From: Clostridia bacterium
GTDB lineage: Bacteria; Bacillota; Clostridia; Oscillospirales; Acutalibacteraceae
Length of the DNA stretch: 64,000 nt
NCBI GenBank assembly: GCA_017461625.1
Contig: JAFTXJ010000017.1
Coordinates: 62,001 to 126,000 of the forward strand
Direction: 5' to 3'
Shown here: piece by piece, positions 19,501-24,598 of the stretch
Numbering within the stretch: the first letter of the stretch is position 1
Layout of the letters: every line of letters begins with the position of its first letter
Notes under the pieces: generated by a model
Told to the model about the DNA's origin: nothing
The model's input: only the letters and a program-made list of their open reading frames with translations
The model's database searches: none
Position numbers and translations under genes: made by a program

Positions 19501-21182
19501 GCATTTTCAACAAATGTTACAAGGTTCTGGTTGTTTGTGAGTGAATGGGCTGTAGGGTCAGCCAACTCCTCACCAACTGCTTTAAGGTTAGTGTAATAGT
19601 TTGAAACGTATGTATCTTTATATGCTGTGGCATAAGCACAGATATTCTGATAGTCAACATAAGATTTAAGGGCAGTGTTATACTGCTGACGGAGCTGATA
19701 CTGGCTCCATGTGGTTGTGTGGAAAGCAATGTTTGAAGTGATAATCATTCGGTGGTCCGAAACAGTACGGTCACGGGTAACCTGGCTCTTAAATTCAATA
19801 AACTTAAGGCCTGCTGAAATCGCACCGGTAATAGAATAAAGACCTCTTGTGGTTGAAAGAACATTGTTGTTATCGTTTGTAGCGTCACCTGTGTCAACAC
19901 CGGCTATAGAATAGTTTGAGTCAACAGATGTACCGTTATCTGAGCAAACGTTAATAGAAATAACGTTGTTATCACGTGTTGCGTCGTAAGCATAAAGCTG
20001 AGTCCAACCAACCTTAAGGTTAGGAATCTGGTTATAGTTAGAGTAACGTGATGTATCAACAAGAAGGTATGCTACACCTGTCATCAAAGATTCATTCTCG
20101 GCAAAATTGCTTGAGAATGAACGGCGAAGAACACCTGTGGCGTTGGGGCTGTCATAAGTACCAACACTGTATGAACCCTGAGAAGACTCATAACGGTGAA
20201 CAGAGTTAACCTCAACGGTACCTGCACCTGTGTCAGCACCACCGCAGGACTTTTCATCATAAGTCTGTGCAGCAACACCGCCGCCTGCCTTGGCAGGGAA
20301 ATAGCTTGAGCCAAGCTGATATGCAGTCTTACTACCTGTGATGGTGTAAGATGATGAGTTATTAGTCTGACCGACAAAGCCAAGAAGGGGATTGCGCTTT
20401 GTGTTGCCTGATGTATCGGTCACTGCAGAGTATGCGTTACCGCCGGAGACCTTGTGACCACCGGTGATGAAGTTATACTGATGTGATGCAGCGTCGTCAT
20501 TCTGATGGCGGGCAGCAAGGGTGATACCTGCCTGGTCATCGGGGGCGGCATAAATACCTGTGTATGCAAAGGCATAGTGCAGGTCTAAGTCAGTGTCGGA
20601 TGCACTGTTATCACCGTCATCAATAACATAAGCAACAAGCCACTCAATAATATATACGCCACCCTCGGCCCAACCTGAAAGTGAGCCTGAAGTGATGTTA
20701 TAGTCCATAGTACCGCCTGTTACCTGTGAAAGGATGGTACCTACAAATTTATAAGAATCAGTACCGTTAGCAAGGCCTGTATATGCTTCGACAGTTTGGT
20801 TATTTATAACAAGCTTACCTGCAGGCACCTGGGTTTTGGTTGACCTTTCATAAACATTGTTTACAGCAAGGTAAACCGCTGAGGCGTCATTGTTTTTAAA
20901 ATAAACCTCACCGCTTGTGTCAACAGGGCTTGCAACTGCACCTGTAGCATAGCTGTAGTTTTCATAATATTGGAACGCATTTGTTCCTGTTTGAAGATAG
21001 ATTGTTTCTGTTGCGTACAAAGTCTGGTCTGAAAGGAATGCACCTGCTTCAGCACCCTGAACGTCAACATAAGCATCTGACTCGACTCTTAATAAGTCGG
21101 GGTCAAAGATGAAAAATGTTGTTACAACAAGCACGAGAGCCAAAGCCAAGCTTAAGCCGCGCTTTAAATGTTTTTTTATCAT
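7503..21182 (-). CDS. Giant secreted cell-surface protein with InlB/Flg_new-type repeats (4559 aa)
   Basis: A 13.7-kb gene. The start at 21182 has a GGGAGGTC ribosome site. Residues 1-36 are a classical signal peptide (KKHLKR, long Leu/Val/Ala core). Residues ~40-1200 are Ser/Thr/Tyr/Gly-rich and hold two copies of a domain with an IPNLKVG motif plus FIVAR-like helical stretches. Residues ~1235-1780 hold carbohydrate-binding-like jelly-roll segments ending in SLRLG or RLRLG. Residues ~1530-3560 hold about 19 repeats of the InlB/Listeria-Bacteroides (Flg_new) type, each with a GYxFxGW motif. Residues ~4265-4559 are three tandem ~95-residue Ig-like repeats. No LPXTG, SLH or C-terminal membrane helix is visible. 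It is likely an adhesin or surface-layer-like matrix protein; the ligand is unknown. Transcribed alone. Confidence 0.85.
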   Translation of the reverse strand: MIKKHLKRGLSLALALVLVVTTFFIFDPDLLRVESDAYVDVQGAEAGAFLSDQTLYATETIYLQTGTNAFQYYENYSYATGAVASPVDTSGEVYFKNNDASAVYLAVNNVYERSTKTQVPAGKLVINNQTVEAYTGLANGTDSYKFVGTILSQVTGGTMDYNITSGSLSGWAEGGVYIIEWLVAYVIDDGDNSASDTDLDLHYAFAYTGIYAAPDDQAGITLAARHQNDDAASHQYNFITGGHKVSGGNAYSAVTDTSGNTKRNPLLGFVGQTNNSSSYTITGSKTAYQLGSSYFPAKAGGGVAAQTYDEKSCGGADTGAGTVEVNSVHRYESSQGSYSVGTYDSPNATGVLRRSFSSNFAENESLMTGVAYLLVDTSRYSNYNQIPNLKVGWTQLYAYDATRDNNVISINVCSDNGTSVDSNYSIAGVDTGDATNDNNNVLSTTRGLYSITGAISAGLKFIEFKSQVTRDRTVSDHRMIITSNIAFHTTTWSQYQLRQQYNTALKSYVDYQNICAYATAYKDTYVSNYYTNLKAVGEELADPTAHSLTNNQNLVTFVENATKAIAAGSAPEVYFYVPEVIYINPVANSSGTYDLQYYVDRVSEDNGKLNTNNAQTSGNVYFHATNATKVTSLSWRWMNEYGGNTVNISLGQTSSTSGTLSTTMTGTINSYTTSYVEWTVTYVNNLGQTLKVHAYSSCYALPLVYQSQDSVISATAQPRNTSSSTWDIGVTGWILGAHTVDGYSYTISDTTSGTLNPTTGDGSGSYKLGFDSLASGTIATSGDRDVSGLFDSGTGGSGYWATEKSVDYTTGGIGSITVDSSRYTNLGQIPNLKVGVDLNRSTHSKEWSLTLNSCLYYDWYSGSTQPTTYSTASDTFSHGSKSISARRTTGTLSSATNTLNQTGTKTLVLMAYCYGNRSDYTRTGKASFYLKCNFIDKGGVREAYDNAIKKSQFLQEEYFKADVWSTYENILVLQAAANLVLPNSGTSQSDFNNIAANLNNQVAMMVGAVTATTETFTYTKSDGTTATANRADILNKGTATVHHVLADFNDDGSLASVSDLAATETKTYYYGETVLSGYNQYEGYNYFGYYLNEGTTKWTESLGTGVLKGDMAAQGTYGTSGQNSYALVKVPNVTYTYVYSKDPSGVYMDWGVSDLAFENKQNLADLTNVDVDTAYTEDGTLYEINSLETTHDGNGTYTSGAAMVSKTDTDAFSFSILNTGYNTYTPKAAGLNNLFNFDTYGWNSSRCTVTPDTANNTLRMVTTGADAYAGNYDGSSATYMTLVPGRSYVFSYNWYNNNGEDSVALLPYIFYSASNNPFSYSNGGTLKSYPQSTSGRNGTHEIEFTVPDGMPYVSLRLGINNGSGMDVTFSDITIVDTADSSQFAKMNDLFFPSVATGLEGGKTYTVSFESSLRYDDYRWYAINMYGGATPEMDWAHEQGTIQMFMSTSKDGDDLYNYTVPVRVTTDITSGGTIGTFTMPSGCSVINLGFCITNDTPIAGWVDNIRITEGDYVEIGAAGESYTLPDPVWEGYSFTGWSEGSAPFNGALAGTLNSNYTYGVSSDTVLASWKINRYDITFDNEFDFDQGWSNPSSANGTLTVDTDENKLTLTTLANASSADNSILSNSIMDIAPGHRYRVSYDYNVTNYVSGGGIQNHFFYYANETDAKNNAWGSIGFPAHNGCPGYIQGSTYPSVASKQQGTVVLEFVVPDTAEYARLRLGNTNKNGMVTEFSNIYVQDITRGSGDNMVHDTTVSEPHLTINGTTMAVKGLVRNYKETIKNSEVTELPVISSELYDFAGWYTGKNGTGTKVTVNDLTEAKTNQKWSHWTVHLDYLLDSTCQFKDGYSAPASQTGIAIGGSATIADHVPYKIGYNFAGWKDSYSGTVYQPGDTITLYCNANLTPVWTEAKDVSKETDYTDITKLYPGQIYFYAYTPANNDEYVSGYVYGATPDLTVALYSSSAVIANGNTDYTYGVTELDSLVTSALTKGTEYYYGVTGDITATTEVTGNFKISEHYINYALDANGGSVSTSAAVGHYNTTTALPTPTRTGYTFSTWKNLARNTTFETEVSASENNTIITGNTASFVTSQNLQAQWNINSYDLNVYAYYNQAASATEVGTTYSLDTSETGGYVLIDSVKSTSGAATKNVVYNSTVTYSAVANTGYTFMGWYSAPTITDGTITAWGDVADSTDASCTISNMGAADKNVYARFDINKYPVTLYAYCDTNTNPGEYAASTQGGTVKLDNGSGALSATQNYVYGQTFTMTATPATGYAFKGWYYGSNELTGVAAYGASSVDVTINEGLIKNASEIVYKARFDIQKYQLSLNANGGVVTGESTYTGYMGDTVTVAEPTRPGYSFTGWSIVDNTTSGTANGTMSGTSYTFGAGNDRATANWAVNNYPITIDPAGGEVTVNYFVGGDGDTHIADLTASTTLNMDYDSVASLNAPTRTGYTFAHWVTTDATGVLTEGTAGNASTYKVGLEDKAVITATWNVNQYQINAQVWGDAISSEGTYTIGEGGTVKIGADGTEGTNVTGNVNYGETATLIATPETGYTFLGWQTTSPSTGLADDRVTTAEITSATMTEKGLQYYAVFGINEYDVTLKAVYNTAADIGTFTEGTTGGTVTGEGTYSHGENVTLQATPATGYTFLGWYNGENEVSSNSTYSFSITEETALTAKFTVSEYTITTVVMSNTANNPDEFLNNDQAGTVEGDTTYYHGETTSITATAKTGYAFVGWYNDNNDLVTESATLAVTVNKNATYRARFKVIMVDVNLFAMSNAEDLGNYTLNGIGGTVSYDGVTYADTVTGQCAYGGQDTIYAKPATGYQFDGWYSDSSLQTALGSGNYHSEGYYDYNLAVNSAEGISLYAKFSVGSYSLKVYAYSNSGNDITYYENNNVGGTISVAEGNAPLAGDIETADSNGAYAAVNVYFGKNALITATAKTGYTFDGWYTDSAFNTWFNSTADGAETAAMETTGLSYYAKFSVNSFTLEYDPNGGISGDVKIETLYYNTSHIINTAATPEDRVGYVFLGWSLNPQATQAELSNGQSVPALTINEWYATYGNKVTLYAVWATSANTIYANAAYSPASGVYYMDYSGTKGGSVEVVPLNGESDLDQNGNVVVPLGAAVEDYIQFNPASGYTFMGWRYSLYQSDVPADGATISTNWCNQGLGTTTMPAQPIFVVGYFEIQTFAATAYAYYNTAAEPTDYIYGATGGTVKLGRTGTNASTVISENVNFGQKVFFIATPARGYSFSGWYATPVITDGVVTEWGTAVNTDTEYYVEVADTSVEGQETANDYYAVFSINSYNATASVRTYTVREDMIYSLGEDQWPGGTPSNTGGNVGIGLTATADDSWKWTAFGALNPSIDGKVYYGQRVYFEAKPNVGYIFGGWYDVQDAEYYGENLVEEESLTYSRIMREGDMYMEAKFIPVSFTLVLDANGGTAGNPMEIIVTYGSPFKIADSSIPTKTGSTFLGWADAAESTTAVDAYSITITPEIISQWYATLTDVNSAYTIYAVWETAYVKVEFDKQGATGGENDVSITVGETLPPLTEIPTYEGFVFGGYFSDIGGEGVRYYNADGTATAQPWNDTTGGTVYALWTCPVLKEISYDTATNQWIYTYEDKDGGETPVTSSTALTSPADVTDQVKNEESLMWWKLKVDELDTSYVESQIEKTPEINLNHYTDTALVDLLAAVVETNTDQKLGALTQPQANAYVARMAKDMELDFSENKKAETDAPTVTLYENSAKVNMIKGETIAAAADSANGSTYSVPSSSDSASYAYAGKWSYTAGAAVDYYLYTNSPNPVIALEIGDGAVATTVADNTSSYPTKATVTDNAAGFSYVNGKSMTSAVKATDDLDNAWFTKYTTAGVGTAHDYNAKTVIYLTPEFSASGTKNEIVYTVSASDDASTPNVGMSSAEISGTNPNMSVKFDSYSYDVVEAERIEKDDPTIDKVEDITICICYHNSMNGDSDEGTLDASGTYMQMYMDQVQDDVWLNQLHLLRNSGGASNWDFPMTSENVYPVEDVTYPYSDLGCTIGSFIYVFDATNEPTATSYAEAGDYAEAKKAIISSVSGNANSIKTALNDSSDKLNINGNDTGLGVFPITGWSCNFYPKSGSYVYAHLIDRWGNVFNRVWKCYNVDSYPSTINGVDGASVYNVFEDGGSNIGDVVLDGADVEFVLDENSTYENGVFTTTGNTVTLSTGEANKTYSLTVTDKATNTTTMDVTTDGDGVLVLNVEDAKADLSTGAYTFTLNGETVNLYAGVDKLVLAAEISSVSLIGSETKVTVKTSKDAIKVQLVEGVATRTFTKDLADVVENEDGTLTWNISFKTTLGVHTYGVKGRTVSGWEDTDYVLTTEVVKAEVTDPIALKSVYNAEIYTGEKAEIKVRTEAGTEKLQIVYPNGSTSTFNRSEDIIITTVDNVETWVLKTSAFAKAGDYELTIRAKYNGAWQSNTKVSTVKVTDLVVDTTPVIYSVEAESSTVKRGEATALKVVTNSNTIKVRLNYALSTSTFNESNADVVENADGTKTWTINVKFYSLGENDINLSAKSATGWIDGQSFGTIEVTK

Positions 21183-21277
21183 AAATATGACCTCCCTATA
21201 GTCACCGTTACGCCTGATAAACTTTTCAGCCTGACCAACCTACTTGTTTCACCATTTGTAACGTTCTGAAAAATTGC

Positions 21278-21299
21278 ATAGGTATACCACTACACCTAT
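21278..21299. promoter_or_regulatory. Inverted repeat just downstream of the giant-gene promoter
   Basis: ATAGGT ... ACCTAT arms with a GGTATACC palindrome inside lie at about +10 to +30 of the predicted transcript. This is a plausible repressor site or 5' RNA hairpin, with no identified partner. Confidence 0.4.
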
Positions 21300-21309
21300 A
21301 GTTGTAACT

Positions 21310-21338
21310 ATCATAACAGATAAATTTTCTTCCGTCAA
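21310..21338 (-). promoter_or_regulatory. Promoter of the giant repeat-protein gene
   Basis: Minus strand: -35 TTGACG (21333-21338), 17-bp spacer, -10 TATGAT (21310-21315), with a 5' leader of about 120 bases. The remainder of the 380-base gene-free stretch 21183-21564 holds an AT-rich segment and the hairpin repeats described separately. Confidence 0.75.
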
Positions 21339-21459
21339 CTGTTTTTTTAACATTCTTGTCAATTTTTTTCACACATTTTACACAGGGCGATTTTTGGCTC
21401 TATATATTGTGTTTTTAAGTTTTAATAACCACATTTGCACAACTTTTGCACAGAAAAAA

Positions 21460-21510
21460 GCCTCCCCCGAAACCGGGGGAGGTAGTGAGCACAGCGAGCC
21501 GGTGGGGGCG
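21460..21510. repeat. R-type hairpin repeat, outer copy
   Basis: Stem CCTCCCCC / GGGGGAGG followed by GTGAGC...CGGTGGGGG. Direct repeat of 21937-21989. Confidence 0.8.
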
Positions 21511-21515
21511 TTTTT

Positions 21516-21564
21516 ACCCCCTCAGTCACTTTGTGACAGCTCCCCCTATTAAAATATGGGGAGC
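21516..21564. repeat. L-type hairpin repeat next to the DUF559 stop codon
   Basis: CCCCCTCA, a GTCAC-TTT-GTGAC hairpin, then GCTCCCC / GGGGAGC around an AT loop; it ends one base before the DUF559 stop codon and may also act as its transcription terminator. Confidence 0.75.
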
Positions 21565-21921
21565 CTATTCTATCCGTTTCTTGACCTCCGAATCTATATA
21601 TTCACAAACTCCATAAAAGTTTTTATCAATATCAAGATTACATACTCTTATAACATCTATATCCAAACTCTCTATCTCTGATGTGCGAATAAAATCTCGC
21701 TGTTCGTTTTTCTGAATATAATGGTGTCCGCCGTCAAGCTCTATAACCAGTTTTGCTTTGGTGCAATAGAAATCCGCAATGTAATCACCAAGCGTTGCTT
21801 GCCTGCGGAACCGAACAGGATAAGAGTGCAAAAATTCATACCATAGCTTGCGTTCCCACGGTGTCATATTCCTTCTTAATTCACGTGCAAGCGACAGATT
21901 GTCTTTGTTATAGTTTTTCAT
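21565..21921 (-). CDS. DUF559 (VSR/PD-(D/E)XK-like) endonuclease-domain protein
   Basis: 118 residues from the ATG at 21921, preceded by AGGAGG at the right spacing; upstream in-frame codons translate the flanking repeat and are unlikely to be protein. The sequence has the DUF559 pattern: RRNMTPWERKLWY, PVRFRRQ, then DYIADFYC...KLVIELDGGHHY, whose Asp and Glu-Leu-Asp-Gly residues are the restriction-endonuclease-like core of the very-short-patch-repair fold. It is related over its whole length to the 118-residue protein at 48703. It has no operon partner, and its ribosome site abuts the repeat. The role is unknown; DNA nicking linked to mobility of the flanking repeats is inference. Confidence 0.85.
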   Translation of the reverse strand: MKNYNKDNLSLARELRRNMTPWERKLWYEFLHSYPVRFRRQATLGDYIADFYCTKAKLVIELDGGHHYIQKNEQRDFIRTSEIESLDIDVIRVCNLDIDKNFYGVCEYIDSEVKKRIE

Positions 21922-21936
21922 AAAGCCTCCTAAAAA

Positions 21937-21989
21937 GCCTCCCCCGAAGTTCGGGGGAGGTGGTGAGCGTAAGCGAATCGGTGGGGGCT
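21937..21989. repeat. R-type hairpin repeat, inner copy
   Basis: Stem CCTCCCCCGA / TCGGGGGAGG followed by GTGAGC...CGGTGGGGG, 16 bases upstream of the DUF559 start codon. Direct repeat of 21460-21510. Confidence 0.8.
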
Positions 21990-21993
21990 GAGA

Positions 21994-22074
21994 CTTATGT
22001 AAGTGCTTTTGCGATTTTAGTTGTAAGGCTCCCTTGTGCAAAGGGAGGCTTACGAAAGTGCTTTTGCGATTTTG
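21994..22074. repeat. Duplicated 3' end of parB around a short hairpin
   Basis: Bases 21994-22018 and 22049-22073 match at 23 of 25 positions; the second copy is the real 3' end of parB (last codons and stop). Between them lies a GGCTCCCTT / AAAGGGAGGC hairpin (22027-22050). It looks like a target duplication left by insertion of the repeat DNA. Confidence 0.65.
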
Positions 22075-22889
22075 GCGAGGTCGTCTTTGTCGAAAAATTC
22101 GATTTCAAGAGTTTTTGTGCCTTCTTTAACCTTAACCTTTCTTCCGGTTGCCTTACCCAGAGCAAGTTCAACCTCATCAAAATATGTGTCACGCTTTTTG
22201 GGTGCTTTTGGCTTTATTTCTTTTTTAGAATTTTTAGCCATCTTTTCGATTTCACGAACAGAAAGACCTTTGCTGATTATAATTTTTGCAACCTCAAGCA
22301 TCTGAGCCTCACTTTCAAAGCTGAGCAAAGCCCTTGCGTGGCCGGGGGAAAGCTGTTTATTTTCAACCATTGTCTGAATTTCATCGGGAAGTTTTAAAAG
22401 TCGCAATGCATTAGCCACTGCAGGGCGGGATTTACCCACCTTCTGTGCAGCTTCGTCCTGCGTGATAGACAGCTTTTCCATCATATATTTATAACCAAGG
22501 GCTTCTTCAAGGGGGTTCAGGTCTTCACGTTGAAGGTTTTCTACCATAGCAAGCTCAACGGTTTCGCTGTCGTTCAATTCTTTGATAACAACGGGAACTT
22601 CTGTAAGACCTGCCATTCTTGAAGCACGCCAACGGCGTTCACCGGCAACAAGCTGATATCCGCCGTCTTTAATCGGGCGAACAAGCAACGGCTGAATTAC
22701 TCCGTGCTTTGCAATGCTGTCGGCAAGTTCACCAAGAGCCGCTTCGTCAAAAATCTTTCTCGGCTGCTCACGGTTGGGTTCAATTTCCATTATTTTAAGC
22801 TTAACAGGGGTCTGTGATGATTCCTCAACTGAATTATCTGCAAACAGAGCGTCAAGACCTCTGCCTAATCCACCTTTTTTAACTGCCAT
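22050..22889 (-). CDS. parB: Chromosome-partitioning protein ParB (Spo0J)
   Basis: 279 residues, typical ParB length. The N-terminal MAVKKGGLGRGLDALF peptide is the ParA-stimulating motif. The CTPase domain carries REQPRK and GERRWRASR, then ENLQREDLNPLEEA; the central helix-turn-helix (QDEAAQKVGKSRPAVANALRLLKLP) reads parS; the C-terminal ~45 residues are the dimer domain. It follows parA after 3 bases. It should load on the parS sites at 23737 and 25769 and slide as a CTP-dependent clamp to organise the origin region and recruit SMC. Its 3' end has been partly duplicated by the neighbouring repeat DNA without breaking the frame. Confidence 0.95.
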   Translation of the reverse strand: MAVKKGGLGRGLDALFADNSVEESSQTPVKLKIMEIEPNREQPRKIFDEAALGELADSIAKHGVIQPLLVRPIKDGGYQLVAGERRWRASRMAGLTEVPVVIKELNDSETVELAMVENLQREDLNPLEEALGYKYMMEKLSITQDEAAQKVGKSRPAVANALRLLKLPDEIQTMVENKQLSPGHARALLSFESEAQMLEVAKIIISKGLSVREIEKMAKNSKKEIKPKAPKKRDTYFDEVELALGKATGRKVKVKEGTKTLEIEFFDKDDLAKIAKALS

Positions 22890-22892
22890 AAT

Positions 22893-23657
22893 TTACACAC
22901 TCTTTCTTATAAATTCATCTGCAAGGTCGTTGTATGCCTGTGCACCTTTGGAGCTTTTATCATAATACATTACAGGCTGACCGTAGCTGGGGGCTTCTGA
23001 AAGCTTTACGTTTCGTGGAATCGGTGTTGAATAAACTTTTTTGGGAAAGAAACGCTTAAGCTCCTCAACAACCTGATTGGTAAGGTTAAGTCTGCCATCA
23101 TACATTGTGAGCAGAACTCCTTCAATTTCAATCATAGGGTTATAAAGTCGCTTAACCTGACGGATTGTTGCCATAAGCTGTGAAAGACCCTCAAGGGCAT
23201 AGTATTCACACTGAATCGGCACAAGCACCGTATCAGAAGCACAAAGGGCATTGAGAGTAATCAAGCCTAAAGATGGGGGACAATCCATAAAAATATAGTC
23301 ATATTCCGCTTTTACAAGGGCAAGAGCCGTTTTAAGGCTGGATTCACGGCGGTTGGTGTCAACCAATTCAAGCTCTGCACCTGCAAGGTTCATATTGGCA
23401 GGGAGAACATCAACGCCCTCAAACTCGGTTTTGTGAATAACCTCACGGGCAGGAGTGCCGTTGATGATAACATCGTAAGAGGATTTTTCAAGCTCACGCT
23501 TGTTAAGACCCATTCCGCTTGTAGCATTTCCCTGAGGGTCAATGTCAACAAGAAGCACATTTTTGCCCTTTGCACCAACGGCCGCTGCAAGGTTAACGGC
23601 AGATGTGGTTTTGCCCACACCGCCTTTCTGATTAACAACTGCAATAATTTTTCCCAT
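22893..23657 (-). CDS. parA: Chromosome-partitioning ATPase ParA (Soj)
   Basis: 254 residues from the ATG at 23657 (AAAGGAATTG upstream); a longer in-frame reading to 23708 would begin in the -10 box of the promoter and is rejected. Deviant Walker A KGGVGKTT is near residue 11, Walker A' (LLVDIDPQGN) near 40 and Walker B (YIFMDCPPSLG) near 125. ATP-dependent DNA-binding dimers should act with ParB in origin segregation and in control of DnaA. First gene of parA-parB, transcribed from a consensus promoter next to parS. Confidence 0.95.
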   Translation of the reverse strand: MGKIIAVVNQKGGVGKTTSAVNLAAAVGAKGKNVLLVDIDPQGNATSGMGLNKRELEKSSYDVIINGTPAREVIHKTEFEGVDVLPANMNLAGAELELVDTNRRESSLKTALALVKAEYDYIFMDCPPSLGLITLNALCASDTVLVPIQCEYYALEGLSQLMATIRQVKRLYNPMIEIEGVLLTMYDGRLNLTNQVVEELKRFFPKKVYSTPIPRNVKLSEAPSYGQPVMYYDKSSKGAQAYNDLADEFIRKSV

Positions 23658-23707
23658 ATATATCAATTCCTTTGGTTTCGTTTGTCTTTGTTTTGTTTTA
23701 CCTGTCA

Positions 23708-23736
23708 ATTATACATTCAGCTATGTTTTTTGTCAA
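23708..23736 (-). promoter_or_regulatory. Consensus promoter of parA-parB
   Basis: Minus strand: TTGACA (23731-23736), 17-bp spacer, TATAAT (23708-23713). The -35 hexamer directly adjoins parS at 23737, so ParB bound to parS would touch RNA polymerase. Confidence 0.9.
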
Positions 23737-23752
23737 TGTTTCACGTGAAACA
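23737..23752. promoter_or_regulatory. parS site 1
   Basis: TGTTTCACGTGAAACA, a perfect match to the Firmicutes parS palindrome, lies between the noc stop codon and the parA promoter. Confidence 0.97.
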
Positions 23753-23754
23753 CA

Positions 23755-24576
23755 TTAAACTTCGTTTTTCTGTATTCTGACCACATATTCCACAAACAAA
23801 TCCGTTTCTCTGTGGGCAGATATTGCGTCAATTCCGTTTTTGCGTATGGTTGCAACAGCACGGTCAAGAGTGTTAAGGATTATTTTAACATCTTTAAAAG
23901 CTCTTGCCGTTTTCTTTTTTTGCTTTTGTTCAGGCTCCTCGGTGGAGTTTTGCAGAAGCCCTTCAACAAGAAGCTCCGTTTCTGCAACATTCAGTCTGTT
24001 GGTTACAACCGCTTCAACCACACTGCTCATCAGCTCAAAATCGGTGAGCCGAAGCAATGACCTTGCGTGGCGTTCGGTAAGACCACCGGAAATAATCCTT
24101 TTCTGAATTTCGGAAGGGAGCTTCAGAAGTCGCAGCTTGTTTGATACAGCAGAGGGGGATTTACCAAGCTTTTTAGCGATTTTATCTCTGTCCATACCAA
24201 AATCACGGGCAAGCTCCGATATTGCCGCTGCTTCTTCAAAAAAATGGAGGTCCTGCCGTTGCAGATTTTCAATCACGGCAAGGACTGCAGACTTCTCTTC
24301 GCTGACAGTGACCACAATTGACGGAATTGCCGAAAGACCTGCCATTTTGGAGGCCCTGAGCCGTCGTTCACCTGCGATAAGCTCAAACTTGCCATCGCCA
24401 AGTTCCCTTACGGTTATAGGCTGAAGCAAGCCGTTCTGGTATATGCTCTGAGCAAGCTCCTCCAAGTCACCCCATTCAAAAGTCTTTCGCGGTTGGTGGG
24501 GATTGGGGCGGATGCTGTTGACAGGGATCTCTACAACCTCACCGCACCGTTTTAGTTTTTCGCTGAATTTTACCAT
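23755..24576 (-). CDS. noc: Nucleoid occlusion protein Noc (ParB paralogue)
   Basis: 273 residues from the ATG at 24576, which has AGAAAGGATAG upstream; a longer reading would translate the preceding terminator. ParB/Noc domains: HQPRKTF, GERRLRASKMAGL (CTP-binding), ENLQRQDLHFFEEA (the Noc-type form of this motif), a helix-turn-helix (RDKIAKKLGKSPSAVSNKLRLLKLP), and a C-terminal dimer domain. Noc binds its own palindromes and membranes to keep FtsZ rings off the nucleoid. The order rsmG-noc-parA-parB is the classical Firmicutes order. The short basic N-terminus could supply the membrane-targeting helix. A second Spo0J-like role cannot be excluded, but position and motif favour Noc. Confidence 0.88.
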   Translation of the reverse strand: MVKFSEKLKRCGEVVEIPVNSIRPNPHQPRKTFEWGDLEELAQSIYQNGLLQPITVRELGDGKFELIAGERRLRASKMAGLSAIPSIVVTVSEEKSAVLAVIENLQRQDLHFFEEAAAISELARDFGMDRDKIAKKLGKSPSAVSNKLRLLKLPSEIQKRIISGGLTERHARSLLRLTDFELMSSVVEAVVTNRLNVAETELLVEGLLQNSTEEPEQKQKKKTARAFKDVKIILNTLDRAVATIRKNGIDAISAHRETDLFVEYVVRIQKNEV

Positions 24577-24598
24577 TGACACTATCCTTTCTGAAAAA

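Larger units (their letters stand above)
21452..21990. mobile_element. Repeat-bounded DUF559 nuclease element, copy A
   Basis: A 118-residue nuclease-like gene is enclosed by G/C-rich hairpin repeats. Right of the gene lies an R-type unit (21937-21989: CCTCCCCC hairpin, then GGTGAGC...CGGTGGGGG). Left of it lies an L-type unit (21516-21564: CCCCCTCAGTCAC...GTGACAG plus a GCTCCCC hairpin touching the stop codon), and beyond that a second R-type unit (21460-21510) in the same orientation as the first. The two R units match over ~50 bases. No transposase is present. A related element lies at 48637-49109. Confidence 0.6.

Noticed and set aside
7820..21076. Many antisense or shifted open frames of 60-130 residues within the giant gene
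   Set aside because: They are shadows of the repetitive coding strand: no ribosome sites, low-complexity Leu/Gln/Thr composition, and no domain.
21274..21552. A 92-codon plus-strand open frame across the repeat region
   Set aside because: It overlaps the giant-gene promoter and the hairpin repeats, with no ribosome site and no recognisable protein pattern.
21922..22041. An N-terminal extension of the copy A DUF559 protein up to 22041
   Set aside because: The extra 40 codons translate the hairpin repeat; the ATG at 21921 has AGGAGG and gives the same length as the copy B protein.
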